Below are positions 1 through 8,154 of a stretch of DNA of 64,000 bases, piece by piece. How positions within the stretch are numbered: the first letter of the stretch is position 1; every line of letters begins with the position of its first letter. The DNA is from Pseudomonadota bacterium (GTDB lineage: Bacteria > Pseudomonadota > Gammaproteobacteria > Burkholderiales > Burkholderiaceae_C), in contig JAKAZQ010000008.1 in NCBI GenBank assembly GCA_021815805.1, positions 1 through 64,000 of the forward strand, written 5' to 3'. Below the pieces are notes generated by a model. The model worked only from the letters and a program-made list of their open reading frames with translations. It had not been told where the DNA came from and did no database searches. The translations under genes and the position numbers were made by a program.

Positions 1-250
1 GCCGAAAGGCCCGGCGCGCAAGCGCGCGGCGCCGCGCCCGCGCTGAGGCGCGCCGGCGCCAGGCGCGCGGGCCGCGCAAAGACGCGGGAGCGGCAGCCGA
101 CGGCGCGAGACGCTAGGATCGAACGCAGCGGGGGGGGTCTGCGAGCCGGCGCCGTGCGGCCGCTGCCGGCGCGGCCGCAGTCCGCCGCTCGCGCAGCCCG
201 CCGCTCCCGCAGTCCGCCACGCCACTTCCCGATCGTCCGCTTTTCCACCC
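1..250. other. Region upstream of the FIST gene, no gene assigned
   Basis: The first 46 bases could be the tail of a plus-strand gene: the frame starting at base 2 reads a basic 14-residue end and stops at TGA 44-46. That is too little to name. After it come very GC-rich bases with a possible -10 hexamer TAGGAT at 114-119 and imperfect short repeats of a CAGTCCGCCGCTC-like unit at 178-222. A promoter for the FIST gene here is an inference. Confidence 0.3.
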
Positions 251-1456
251 ATGCGTTTCATCGTCGCTCATTCCTCGCTGCCGTCGTGGCCGAAGGCCCT
301 GGACGCCCTGGTGGCCCAGGTTGCGCAGGCGCGTGCGCGCAGCGACACCATCACGCGCCCGAACCTCGGGCTGGTGTATGTCGACAGGCGCCATGCCGAG
401 TCCGGCGAGTCGCTGCTGGGCAGCCTGCGCGAGCGGCTCGGGGTGGTCCACTGGGTGGGCGGCGTGGTGCCGGGGGTGTTCGCATCGACGCCGCAGGGCA
501 TCGCGCCGTGCGGTGTGGCGATCATGCTGCTGCAGTTGGCGCAGCGCGACTTCCGCGTTTTCTCGGGCTTGCAGCCGCTGCCGCCGCGCTCGCGCCAGTG
601 GCGCGGCGCGCACGCGCTGCTTGCGCACGCCGACGCCGAGCAATCGGAACTCGACGAACTGGTGTGCGAGCTCGGCGGGCACAGCGACGCGGGAGATGTC
701 TGGGGCGGCGTGGTGAGCCCGGATCGCGGCGAGCATTTCGCCGACGCGGCGCTGCGGGGCGGGATTTCCGGAGTCGCCTTCTCGTCGCGCGTGAGCCTGC
801 TCGGCGGGCTCAGCCAGGGCCTGCAGGCGGTGGGGCCGGCGCGTACGGTGACGCGCTGTACCGACAACGTGGTGTACGCGCTGGACGGCCAGCCGGCGCT
901 GGGCGCGCTGCTCGACGATCTCGGCGAGTCGCGGCGCAGCAGGGAGCGCGAGCAGTGGCGCGAACTGGTGCCCAGCCTGCGCGATGTCGTGGTCGGGCTG
1001 TCGTGGCCGCAGCAGCCGCAGCAGCCGGCGCACGGCGCGGGTGCGGTGTTGCGCGGGCTCATCGGCATCGATCCCGGAGCGCAGGGGGTGGCGCTGGCTG
1101 CCGAGTTGCAGCCGGGCATGCAGCTGCGCTTTTGCCGCCGCCAGCAACACGAGTCCTTGCGCGACCTGTTGCGTCTTTGCACCGAATTGCGCGATGAGCT
1201 CGAGCAGCGGCGCGAGGCCTACCTGGCCGCCGGCCATGGCGCGGGCCACCACGCCGCGGCGCCGGTGCGCGGCGCGCTGTTCGTGACCTGCGCCTCGCGT
1301 CGCGAGGACGCGCTGCGCGCCGAGCTGCAGCTGCTGGGCGGCCAGCTGGGCGAGGTGCCGCTGATCGGCTGGCAATCCGCCGGCGAATTTTCCGGCGCCG
1401 CGCTGCACTCCTACAGTTCGGTGCTTCGCGTGTTCGCGCAGGATCCGGCGGTCTGA
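251..1456 (+). CDS. FIST-domain sensory protein
   Basis: A 401-residue soluble protein. The first ~220 residues look like a FIST N-terminal domain (NLGLVYVD, then GGVVPGVF) and the last ~170 like a FIST C-terminal domain, ending with the typical PLIGWQSAGEFSG stretch and a Tyr-Ser-Ser-Val-Leu strand. FIST domains are predicted small-ligand sensors, often coupled to signal transduction. This one has no attached kinase, GGDEF or chemoreceptor domain, so its output is unknown. It converges on parB with 25 bases between the stops. The ATG at 251 is the first start that leaves the N-terminal strand intact; no clear Shine-Dalgarno is seen. Family call is good, function is not known. Confidence 0.8.
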   Translation: MRFIVAHSSLPSWPKALDALVAQVAQARARSDTITRPNLGLVYVDRRHAESGESLLGSLRERLGVVHWVGGVVPGVFASTPQGIAPCGVAIMLLQLAQRDFRVFSGLQPLPPRSRQWRGAHALLAHADAEQSELDELVCELGGHSDAGDVWGGVVSPDRGEHFADAALRGGISGVAFSSRVSLLGGLSQGLQAVGPARTVTRCTDNVVYALDGQPALGALLDDLGESRRSREREQWRELVPSLRDVVVGLSWPQQPQQPAHGAGAVLRGLIGIDPGAQGVALAAELQPGMQLRFCRRQQHESLRDLLRLCTELRDELEQRREAYLAAGHGAGHHAAAPVRGALFVTCASRREDALRAELQLLGGQLGEVPLIGWQSAGEFSGAALHSYSSVLRVFAQDPAV

Positions 1457-1459
1457 GTC

Positions 1460-1477
1460 GCGCGCCGTGCGGCGCGC
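1460..1477. terminator. GC hairpin at the FIST/parB convergent junction
   Basis: Seven-bp stem GCGCGCC/GGCGCGC with a 4-nt loop, lying between the two facing stop codons. No T-tract on either side, so it is not a classical intrinsic terminator; a role as a bidirectional 3' end is inferred from position only. Confidence 0.3.
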
Positions 1478-1481
1478 CGGC

Positions 1482-2384
1482 TCAGGCCGGTTTGCGCAGC
1501 GCCTCGAGCAGCCCGTTGAGCTCGTCGAGGGAGTGGAATACCAGCGCGATCTCGCCGCGGATCTGGCGGCCGCTGCCCTTGGCACGGATGTGCACCGGTG
1601 CCGCGAGCTGTTCGGCCAGTTCGTTTTCCAGCCGATCGAGCTCCCTGCGCTCCGGCTGCGTGTCGGCGCGCGGCGCCTTGTCGGGCCGTTGCTGGCGTGC
1701 GCAAAGGCGTTCCGTCTCGCGTACCGACAGGCGTCGCGCCTGCACCTGGTGCGCGGCCTGCACCTGCGCGGCGCCATCCAGCGCGAGCAGCGCGCGGGCG
1801 TGGCCCATGTCGAGGTCGCCGGCCAGCAGCATGTCCTGCACCACGGGCGCAAGGTGGAGCAGGCGCAGCAGGTTGCTGACCGCTGCGCGCGAGCGCCCGA
1901 CCGCCTGCGCGGCCTGTTCGTGGGTGAACGAGAACTCCTCGATCAGGCGCCGGATGCCCTGCGCCTCCTCCAGGGGGTTGAGATCCTCGCGCTGGATGTT
2001 CTCGATCAGCGCCATGGCCAGCGCGGACTGGTCGGGGACATCGCGCACCAGCACCGGAACCTGATCCAGGCCGGCGATGCGGGCCGCACGGCTGCGCCGC
2101 TCGCCGGCGATGATCTCGTAGCGTCCCGACGCCAGCGGGCGTACCAGGATCGGCTGCATCACGCCTTGCGCCTTGATGCTCTCTGCGAGTTCGAACAACG
2201 CGCCTTCGTCCATGCGCGTGCGCGGCTGGTACTGGCCGGGTACGAGGGCGTCGAGGGGCAGGCTCGAGGGCGTCGCCGCATCGGCGATGTCGGAGCCCTG
2301 GGCGCCGAGCAGGGCTTCCAGGCCGAGCCCGAGGCCCTTGCGCTTGCGGGACGGCGACGGCGTGGTCTTGGCGGAGGTGTTCAT
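1482..2384 (-). CDS. parB: Chromosome-partitioning protein ParB
   Basis: 300-residue centromere-binding protein of the ParABS system. The N-terminal ParB/Srx domain covers about residues 42-135, with the CTP-binding GERRSRA motif at 94-100 and the ENIQREDLNPLEEA box at 128-141. A helix-turn-helix follows at about 154-175, then a short C-terminal dimerisation domain (240-300). The start ATG overlaps the parA stop by 4 bases (ATGA), so the pair is translationally coupled. Its targets are visible in the window: two parS palindromes at 5985 and 6402. ParB loads there, spreads, and is moved by ParA to segregate the origin region. Confidence 0.95.
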   Translation of the reverse strand: MNTSAKTTPSPSRKRKGLGLGLEALLGAQGSDIADAATPSSLPLDALVPGQYQPRTRMDEGALFELAESIKAQGVMQPILVRPLASGRYEIIAGERRSRAARIAGLDQVPVLVRDVPDQSALAMALIENIQREDLNPLEEAQGIRRLIEEFSFTHEQAAQAVGRSRAAVSNLLRLLHLAPVVQDMLLAGDLDMGHARALLALDGAAQVQAAHQVQARRLSVRETERLCARQQRPDKAPRADTQPERRELDRLENELAEQLAAPVHIRAKGSGRQIRGEIALVFHSLDELNGLLEALRKPA

Positions 2385-3187
2385 GCGGCGGTGGCGTCTG
2401 CGGGGGAAGGACGGGGGGCCTGGACGCCGACGCGGCGCACCAGTTCCTCGGCGAATTCGAGATAGGCCTGCGCGCCGCGGCTGGCGCGGTCGAACACGAC
2501 GCCGGGCAGGCCGTAGCTCGGGGCCTCCGCCAGGCGTACGTTGCGCGGGATCACGGCGTCGAACACCTTGTTGCCGAAATGGGTCTTGAGCTGCTCGCTC
2601 ACCTGCTGCTGCAGCGTGATGCGGGGGTCGAACATGACGCGCAGCAGCCCGATGAGCACCAGTTCCGGGTTCAGCTTGGCATGCACCTGGCGCACGGTGT
2701 TGACCAGGTCGGTGAGGCCCTCGAGCGCGAAGTACTCGCATTGCATGGGCACGATCACGCCGCGTGCGGCGCACAGTGCGTTCAGGGTCAGCAGCCCGAG
2801 CGCGGGAGGGGTGTCGACCAGCACGAAATCGTAGTCGTCGGCGACCTCGGCGAGCAGGCCCTTGAGGCGGTGCTCGCGGCGTTCCTGGTCGACCAGCTCG
2901 ACCTCGGCGCCCGCCAGTTCGCGGTTCGCGCCGAGCACGTCGTAGCCGCCCTGCGGGCTGCTGCGGCGGGCATCGCGCAGCGCTGCGATGCCGAGCAGGG
3001 CCTGGTACACGCTGGGGCTGAGCTGCCGCTTGTCCACGCCCGATCCCATGGTGGCATTGCCCTGCGGATCGAGATCCACCAGCAGCACGCGCTGGCCGAT
3101 GCGTGCGAGCCCGGCGGCCAGATTCACGCTGGTGGTGGTCTTGCCGACCCCGCCTTTCTGGTTGGCGACACAAAAGACCGATGCCAT
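2381..3187 (-). CDS. parA: Chromosome-partitioning ATPase ParA (Soj)
   Basis: 268-residue deviant-Walker ATPase. The Walker A motif KGGVGKT is at residues 11-17 with the signature lysine K11, A-prime DLDPQGN at 38-44, and Walker B VLVDTPP at 122-128. The start at MASVFCVANQ was chosen because the family begins a few residues before Walker A; a longer open frame reaches 3271 but adds an unrelated arginine/proline-rich leader. The gene lies 10 bases after rsmG and overlaps parB by 4 bases, giving the classical origin-proximal order mnmG-rsmG-parA-parB on one strand. Confidence 0.95.
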   Translation of the reverse strand: MASVFCVANQKGGVGKTTTSVNLAAGLARIGQRVLLVDLDPQGNATMGSGVDKRQLSPSVYQALLGIAALRDARRSSPQGGYDVLGANRELAGAEVELVDQERREHRLKGLLAEVADDYDFVLVDTPPALGLLTLNALCAARGVIVPMQCEYFALEGLTDLVNTVRQVHAKLNPELVLIGLLRVMFDPRITLQQQVSEQLKTHFGNKVFDAVIPRNVRLAEAPSYGLPGVVFDRASRGAQAYLEFAEELVRRVGVQAPRPSPADATAA

Positions 3188-3197
3188 GAGAGCCGTC

Positions 3198-3974
3198 CTA
3201 GGAAGAAGTGTCCAGGCCCGGGATGGGCGGGGAAGATGCGGGCACGCCGCGCGCGGCAGGCGTGGGCGCAATGTCGCGCCACAGCCATACCAGGCAGCGC
3301 TGGGCCTCCAGCCCAGGCACCTGCAGGGTCTCGACGCGGTGGCACAGCCCGGCGGGCAGCGCCCGCAACTCGGCGACCGGCGGCGCGCCCTTCATCGCCG
3401 CCCAGGCCCCGCCCGGCCGCAGCAGATGCTCGCTGATGCGCACGAGTTGCGCAAGCTCTCCGACGGCCCGGCTGGTGATGCAGTCGAAGCCGCCGTCGCC
3501 GTCGGCATCGGCATCGGCATCGGCAGCGGCAGCGGCAGCGGTGGCGCGCCACTGCTCGACGCGACACTGTTGCACCGCGACACGGTGCAGCCCCAGCGTG
3601 GCGACCACCTGGCGCAGGAAGGCGCATTTTTTCTGCACCGGCTCGACCAGCACGATCTGCCAGTCGGGGCGCATGATGGCCAGCACGATGCCGGGCAGGC
3701 CGCCGCCGGAGCCGACGTCGAGCAGGCGGCGCGGCGCGCGCCGGTCCAGGGCCGGCAAGGCCGCCAGGCTGTCGGCCAGGTGCAGCGTGAGCATGCGCGA
3801 CGGCTCTCGCACCGCGGTCAGGTTGTAGACCTGGTTCCAGCGCTGCAACAGGTGCAGGTAGGCCAGCAGCTGGCCCTGTTGCTGGTCGCTGGCGTCGAGC
3901 CGCAACGCCTCCAGTACCCGGCGCAGCTCCTGCAGTGGAGGGTCCTCGGGCGCTCCCGGTGCGCTCCGCGTCAT
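3198..3974 (-). CDS. rsmG: 16S rRNA (guanine527-N7)-methyltransferase RsmG
   Basis: 258-residue SAM-dependent methyltransferase (GidB) that modifies G527 of 16S rRNA; loss in other bacteria gives low-level streptomycin resistance. The SAM-binding motif LLDVGSGGG is at residues 84-92, and the [12 protein letters not shown] motif (46-57) is diagnostic. Unusual: residues ~144-163 are an Ala run followed by alternating Ala-Asp, encoded by tandem GGCATC/GGCAGC hexamers on the plus strand (3495-3546). They sit where the family has a short loop. Its stop-to-start overlap with mnmG is 4 bases (ATGA). Confidence 0.93.
   Translation of the reverse strand: MTRSAPGAPEDPPLQELRRVLEALRLDASDQQQGQLLAYLHLLQRWNQVYNLTAVREPSRMLTLHLADSLAALPALDRRAPRRLLDVGSGGGLPGIVLAIMRPDWQIVLVEPVQKKCAFLRQVVATLGLHRVAVQQCRVEQWRATAAAAAADADADADGDGGFDCITSRAVGELAQLVRISEHLLRPGGAWAAMKGAPPVAELRALPAGLCHRVETLQVPGLEAQRCLVWLWRDIAPTPAARGVPASSPPIPGLDTSS
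3495..3546. repeat. Hexanucleotide repeat inside rsmG
   Basis: Plus strand shows three GGCATC-type units followed by three GGCAGC units, flanked by degenerate GCCGTC copies. On the coding strand this spells Ala-Ala runs and Ala-Asp pairs. The unit is a multiple of three, so copy-number change would alter loop length without breaking the frame. Confidence 0.85.
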
Positions 3975-5920
3975 GCCCGGGATGCCTGGGCGGCCGGCGT
4001 CTCGGGCGTGCCGGCGGGCGAGCGCAGGCGGCGCTTGCGCAGATGCACCAGCAGCAGGGAGATGGCCGCCGGGGTGACGCCGGACACGCGCGAGGCCTGG
4101 CCGAGGGTGTGCGGACGCGCGGTGCCGAGCTTCTGGCGCACTTCGAACGACAGCCCCTGCACCGTGGCGTAGTCGAGATCCGGGGGCAGCGCCAGATGCT
4201 CGAACTCGGCGGCCCGCTGCACGTCGAGTTGCTGGCGCTCGATGTAGCCCGAGTACTTGACGCCGATTTCCACCTGCTCGGCGTCCGTCGCGCGCAGCGC
4301 CTGTTCCGGCGCGAAACGGCCGTCGAGCGCGCCGACCAGGCGCGCATAGCTGACGTCCGGGCGGCGCAGCAGGTCTTCCAGGCGGTACTCGCGCTCGATG
4401 GGTTGCCCGAGGAGCTGCGTGGCCTCGGGTGCCGGCAGGGTCTGCGGCTGCACCCAGGTGTCGCGCAGGCGCTGGCGTTCGCGTTCAATGGCCTCGCGCT
4501 TGCGGCAGAAGGCGTCCCAGCGCGCGTCGTCGACCAGCCCGAGGCTGCGTCCGGTTTCGGTGAGCCGCAGGTCGGCGTTGTCCTCGCGCAGGCTCAGGCG
4601 GTATTCGGCGCGGCTCGTGAACATGCGGTAGGGCTCGCTCACCCCCTTGGTGATCAGGTCGTCGACCAGCACTCCGAGGTAGGCCTCGGCGCGCTGCGGA
4701 CACCAGGGCGCGTCGCCGCGCGCCAGACGCGCGGCGTTGGCGCCGGCGAGCAGGCCCTGCGCGCCGGCCTCCTCGTAGCCGGTGGTGCCGTTGATCTGGC
4801 CGGCGAAGAACAGGCCGGCGATGGCCTTGGTCTCCAGCCAGGGGTGCAGGCCTCGCGGGTCGTAATAGTCGTACTCGATGGCATAGCCGGGGCGCAGCAG
4901 GTGGGCCTGCTCGAGGCCGGGGATGCTGTGCACCAGTTCCAGCTGCACGTCGAAGGGCAGGCTGGTGGAAATGCCGTTGGGGTAGTACTCGTGGGTGTCC
5001 AGCCCCTCCGGCTCGAGAAAGATCTGGTGCGCGTCCTTGCTGGCGAAGCGGTGGATCTTGTCTTCGATGCTCGGGCAGTAGCGCGGCCCCACGCCTTCGA
5101 TGACCCCGGTGTACATCGGGCTGCGATCCAGCCCGGCGCGGATGATGTCGTGGGTGCGCGCGTTGGTGTGGGTGGTCCAGCAGGGCAGCTGGCGAGGATG
5201 CTGCGATGCGTCTCCGAGAAAGCTGAACACGGGCACCGGATCGAGGTCGCCCGGTTGTTCCTGCATGCGGGAGAAGTCGATGCTGCGCCCGTCGATGCGC
5301 GGCGGAGTTCCGGTTTTCAGGCGTCCCCGGGGCAGGCCGATGTCGCGCAGGCGCCGCGCCAGCGAGATGGCCGGAGGATCGCCGGCGCGTCCGGCGGCGA
5401 AGTGCTGCAGCCCGATGTGCACCAGCCCATCGAGAAAGGTGCCGGTGGTGAGCACCACGCTGCGCCCGCGAAAGGCGATTGCGCTCTGGGTCACGGCGCC
5501 GCACACGCGGTCACTGGTTCCGCCGGGTTCCAGCAACAGGTCATCCACGGCCTGCTGGAACAGCCACAGCCCGGGCTGGTTTTCCAGGCGGCGGCGGATG
5601 GCGGCCTTGTACAGCACGCGATCGGCCTGGGCCCGGGTGGCGCGTACCGCCGGCCCCTTGCTGTTGTTGAGAATCCGGAACTGGATCCCGGCTTCGTCGG
5701 TGGCGGCCGCCATCGCGCCGCCCAGGGCATCGATCTCCTTCACCAGGTGGCCCTTGCCGATGCCGCCGATGGAGGGGTTGCAGGACATCTGACCGAGGGT
5801 CTCGATGTTGTGGGTCAGCAACAGCGTGGACGCGCCGGCGCGGGCCGCGGCGAGGGCGGCTTCGGTTCCGGCGTGTCCGCCGCCGACCACGATCACGTCA
5901 AAAATCTTGGGGTAGTCCAT
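3971..5920 (-). CDS. mnmG: tRNA uridine-5-carboxymethylaminomethyl modification enzyme MnmG
   Basis: 649-residue FAD protein (GidA) that works with MnmE to install the cmnm5 group on wobble U34 of tRNAs. The Rossmann motif GGGHAG is at residues 13-18, followed by the conserved [12 protein letters not shown] segment, the TGTFL strand, the NGTTGYEEA(G)AQG motif and the C-terminal helical domain that contacts MnmE. The start at [14 protein letters not shown] was preferred over an upstream frame beginning at 6007, because that extension is encoded by the parS site and gives no conserved sequence. First gene of the mnmG-rsmG-parA-parB cluster. Confidence 0.96.
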   Translation of the reverse strand: MDYPKIFDVIVVGGGHAGTEAALAAARAGASTLLLTHNIETLGQMSCNPSIGGIGKGHLVKEIDALGGAMAAATDEAGIQFRILNNSKGPAVRATRAQADRVLYKAAIRRRLENQPGLWLFQQAVDDLLLEPGGTSDRVCGAVTQSAIAFRGRSVVLTTGTFLDGLVHIGLQHFAAGRAGDPPAISLARRLRDIGLPRGRLKTGTPPRIDGRSIDFSRMQEQPGDLDPVPVFSFLGDASQHPRQLPCWTTHTNARTHDIIRAGLDRSPMYTGVIEGVGPRYCPSIEDKIHRFASKDAHQIFLEPEGLDTHEYYPNGISTSLPFDVQLELVHSIPGLEQAHLLRPGYAIEYDYYDPRGLHPWLETKAIAGLFFAGQINGTTGYEEAGAQGLLAGANAARLARGDAPWCPQRAEAYLGVLVDDLITKGVSEPYRMFTSRAEYRLSLREDNADLRLTETGRSLGLVDDARWDAFCRKREAIERERQRLRDTWVQPQTLPAPEATQLLGQPIEREYRLEDLLRRPDVSYARLVGALDGRFAPEQALRATDAEQVEIGVKYSGYIERQQLDVQRAAEFEHLALPPDLDYATVQGLSFEVRQKLGTARPHTLGQASRVSGVTPAAISLLLVHLRKRRLRSPAGTPETPAAQASRA

Positions 5921-5984
5921 GGTGCAACTGCAACTGCGAGCAGCCGATTGTAGGCGGGCGCCGCGCTGGCTTGGGCCATGGCGG

Positions 5985-6000
5985 TGTTCCACGTGGAACA
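5985..6000. promoter_or_regulatory. parS centromere site 1
   Basis: Perfect 16-bp palindrome TGTTCCACGTGGAACA, matching the bacterial parS consensus TGTTNCACGTGNAACA. It lies 65 bases upstream of the mnmG start and within 4 kb of parA/parB, exactly where chromosomal parS sites cluster near the replication origin. The seen base pairs are certain; ParB binding is established for this motif in other bacteria. Confidence 0.92.
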
Positions 6001-6018
6001 TCGCCATCGCATCAGGCC

Positions 6019-6060
6019 ATGATCAGGATCAGTCCCTTCCCCCGAGATACCCGCTAGAGT
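6019..6060 (+). promoter_or_regulatory. FNR/ANR-type box with class II promoter geometry
   Basis: ATGATCAGGATCAG at 6019-6032 keeps the FNR core TGAT-N4-ATCA. A -10-like hexamer TAGAGT lies at 6055-6060. If transcription starts near 6067 the box is centred at about -41.5, the standard position for an FNR-activated class II promoter. It drives toward the DUF2892 gene at 6184. A hairpin GACCGGG/CCCGGTC sits in the would-be leader at 6087-6105. Regulation is inferred from spacing and consensus. Confidence 0.5.
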
Positions 6061-6183
6061 TTACCCAGGGCTTGTACTCGAGCTTCGACCGGGTTTGCCC
6101 CGGTCGCGGCGAGGCGGCGCTACCCTTCGCAAAGGGGCGTATGGCCCCGAAGCGTTGAACCCTTTTCAGGTCGGAGGTCGCAA

Positions 6184-6381
6184 ATGAAAATCAACGAAGG
6201 TGGGTTGGATCGCGCCGTGCGCATCGTCGCCGGCGCGGCGCTGGTGGCGCTGGCCGCTACCGGCAAGGTCGGGATCTGGGGTTATATCGGCATCGTGCCG
6301 CTGCTGACGGGGCTCGCAGGGGTGTGTCCCGCCTACATGCTCCTGGGCATCAACACCTGCCCGATGAAAAAGAGCAACTGA
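6184..6381 (+). CDS. YgaP-like (DUF2892) small inner-membrane protein
   Basis: 65 residues with two hydrophobic segments (about 13-31 and 36-56) and the family signature N-x-G-x-x-DR at the N-terminus (INEGGLDRAVRI) and CPAYMLLGINTC near the end. In YgaP this two-helix domain anchors a rhodanese; here it stands alone, as in many free-standing family members. The start is preceded by a good Shine-Dalgarno (GGAGG, 6 bases before ATG). It lies between the two parS sites, isolated on the plus strand, downstream of a possible FNR box. The biochemical role is unknown; a link to sulfur/persulfide or low-oxygen physiology is only a guess. Confidence 0.8.
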   Translation: MKINEGGLDRAVRIVAGAALVALAATGKVGIWGYIGIVPLLTGLAGVCPAYMLLGINTCPMKKSN

Positions 6382-6401
6382 GCTGGCGTTCGGGCAGGGC
6401 A

Positions 6402-6417
6402 TGTTCCACGTGGAACA
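6402..6417. promoter_or_regulatory. parS centromere site 2
   Basis: Second copy of TGTTCCACGTGGAACA, identical to site 1 and 417 bases away. Here the symmetry extends to a perfect 26-bp palindrome spanning 6397-6422. It is in the short gap between the convergent DUF2892 and TauE/SafE genes, so it does not disturb coding sequence. Confidence 0.92.
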
Positions 6418-6455
6418 TGCCCGTGCCGTCCAGGCTCCTGGGCGCGCCGGCACGC

Positions 6456-7223
6456 TCAAGGGCTCAGGAAGGCCTGCCAGGCCGTGCGTACGATCAGCGC
6501 CACCGCGATCACCACGAACATGCCGCGCACGAATCGTGTCCCCTTGCGCACGGCCAGGCGGCTTCCCAGCAGGCTTCCCGCCACGTTGCAGACCGCGATC
6601 AAGCCGGCGTAGGGCCACACCACGTGGCCGCTGCTGGCGAACAGCAACAACGCCGCCAGATTGCACGCGACATTCACCAGTTTGGCGCTGGCCGCGGCGT
6701 GCACGAAATCGAAGCCGTAGGCGCGGACGAACAGGAACACCAGCAGGTTGCCGGTTCCCGGGCCGAAGAATCCGTCGTAGAGCCCGATCGCCCCGCCGCT
6801 GAGCAGGGCGAAGGCGAGGCTGCGGGTACGCGGCGCATGCTGCGCGCCGAGATCCTTGCGTGCGAGCGTGTAGGCCAGCATCGCGCCAAGCACGAAGGGC
6901 AGGGCCTTGCGCAGTGCATGCGGCGCCACCTGCGTGACGGCATACGCGCCGACCAGGCCGCCGACGAAGGCCGCAGCGGTGGCCGGCAGCACGACCCTCC
7001 ACGGTACCCGCACGCGCCGCAGGAACGACCATGCCGCGGCCGAGGTGCCCCACACGGCCCCGCCCTTGTTGGTGCCGAACAGCGTCGCGGGCGGCAGGTT
7101 GGGAAACGCCGAGAACAGGCTGGGCACCAGGATCAGCCCGCCTCCGCCGACGATGGAATCGATGAAACCGGCGGCCATCGCGGCCACGGCCAGAGGAATC
7201 AGACTGGGTTCCAGGAATGCCAT
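6456..7223 (-). CDS. TauE/SafE (TSUP) family anion transporter
   Basis: 255-residue integral membrane protein, about eight hydrophobic helices in two repeats. The family glycine motifs are present: AGFIDSIVGGGGLILVP at the N-terminus and the matching GFFGPGTGNLLVF in the second half. TSUP proteins export sulfite, sulfonates or related organic anions, but substrate cannot be read from the sequence. It is monocistronic on the minus strand. The 274-base gap upstream contains a strong intrinsic terminator in its own transcription direction (see 7275-7307), suggesting either the end of the marC operon or a conditional leader for this gene. Confidence 0.88.
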   Translation of the reverse strand: MAFLEPSLIPLAVAAMAAGFIDSIVGGGGLILVPSLFSAFPNLPPATLFGTNKGGAVWGTSAAAWSFLRRVRVPWRVVLPATAAAFVGGLVGAYAVTQVAPHALRKALPFVLGAMLAYTLARKDLGAQHAPRTRSLAFALLSGGAIGLYDGFFGPGTGNLLVFLFVRAYGFDFVHAAASAKLVNVACNLAALLLFASSGHVVWPYAGLIAVCNVAGSLLGSRLAVRKGTRFVRGMFVVIAVALIVRTAWQAFLSP

Positions 7224-7274
7224 GACGGATCGCGCGGCACGGTGTGCGAGGCCTGCCCGCGAATCGCGGGCGCG

Positions 7275-7307
7275 AAAAAAACGCCAGGCCCTGGAGGGGT
7301 CCTGGCG
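7275..7307 (-). terminator. Intrinsic terminator between marC and the TauE/SafE gene
   Basis: Read on the minus strand: stem CGCCAGG/CCTGGCG with an inner CCCT/AGGG pairing, immediately followed by seven T residues (A7 at 7275-7281 on the plus strand). A textbook Rho-independent terminator. It is 190 bases past the marC stop and 52 bases before the TauE/SafE start. Confidence 0.85.
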
Positions 7308-7310
7308 CCG

Positions 7311-7440
7311 GGTTGTTCAGCGTCTGTGCGCTGATCCTTGACCGCTGCGCTCCGATTCCGTGCGCACGGCAGGGTTGTCTCCTCGCTACTCGCTCCTGAA
7401 TCCTTGCGGCGCAATCTTCATGCACCGCAACAGGGATTAT
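7311..7440 (-). ncRNA. Possible structured leader RNA or small RNA upstream of TauE/SafE gene
   Basis: The minus-strand sequence before the terminator holds several pairings: a TCAGCG/CGCTGA hairpin (7317-7334), a 12-bp palindrome CCGTGCGCACGG (7358-7369), and a longer-range GATTC/GAATC pairing (7354-7358 with 7398-7402). Together with the following terminator this has the layout of an attenuated leader (riboswitch-like) or of an independent small RNA. I compared it by eye with the common riboswitch classes and found no match. It could equally be a plain 3' UTR of marC. Confidence 0.3.
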
Positions 7441-7497
7441 TCGCGCCGACGCCGCACGTTGCCCACAGGGGAAACCCGGGGGCAAGAGCGCGGGCGT

Positions 7498-8154
7498 TCA
7501 GCGCCCGAGCCCGGGGAACAGCTTCAGCAGTCCCTCGCTCATGAGCTCCACCGACAACGCGGCGATCAACAGGCCCATCAGGCGGGTCATGACATTGATC
7601 CCGGTCTTGCCGATCCACCCTGCGATGTTCTCCGCGGCGCGGAAGGTCACGGCGATCACCGCGCCGGCCACCACGCCGTAGAACACCAGCACCAGCAGCC
7701 CCGACCAGTGGCGGTTCTTGTCGGAATAGACGATCACCGTGGAGATGGCGGCCGGGCCGGTGAGCAGCGGCACCGTCAGCGGCACCACGGCCACGCTCTC
7801 GCTGGCGCCCGCCTCGTTGATTTCCTCCGGCGTCGAGCGCAGCGTGGCCGGCGCCGCGTTCAGCATGCCGATGGCCGTGATCATCAGCAGCATGCCGGCT
7901 CCGACCTGGAACGAGGCCAGGGAAATGCTGAAAAACTGCAGCAGGCGCGTGCCCAGCAGGGCGCTGACGGCAATCACCAGGAAGGACGCGATGGCGCAGG
8001 TCGTGATGGTCTTGCGGCGCTGGGCGGGCGTGGCCCCCTCGGTGAGCGCGAGGAAGAAGGGAACGATGCCCAGCGGGTTGATGATCGCCAGCAGCGCGAC
8101 CAGCGGCTTGAGCAGGTGGGTGGCATGCGGCGCGGCGGTTCCGATGAAACTCAT
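7498..8154 (-). CDS. MarC-family integral membrane protein
   Basis: 218 residues with about six hydrophobic helices. Family marks include LLAIINPLGIVPFFLALT near the N-terminus and the LTGPAAIST motif in the middle. MarC/YhgN proteins were once linked to multiple antibiotic resistance, but their transported substrate is unknown. The start ATG overlaps the stop of the AAA ATPase gene by 4 bases (ATGA), so the two are translationally coupled. The second gene of a two-gene minus-strand unit. Confidence 0.88.
   Translation of the reverse strand: MSFIGTAAPHATHLLKPLVALLAIINPLGIVPFFLALTEGATPAQRRKTITTCAIASFLVIAVSALLGTRLLQFFSISLASFQVGAGMLLMITAIGMLNAAPATLRSTPEEINEAGASESVAVVPLTVPLLTGPAAISTVIVYSDKNRHWSGLLVLVFYGVVAGAVIAVTFRAAENIAGWIGKTGINVMTRLMGLLIAALSVELMSEGLLKLFPGLGR

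Noticed and set aside
5921-6500. Replication origin with DnaA boxes next to parS
   Set aside because: No TTATNCACA-type boxes or AT-rich unwinding region were seen; oriC probably lies outside the window.
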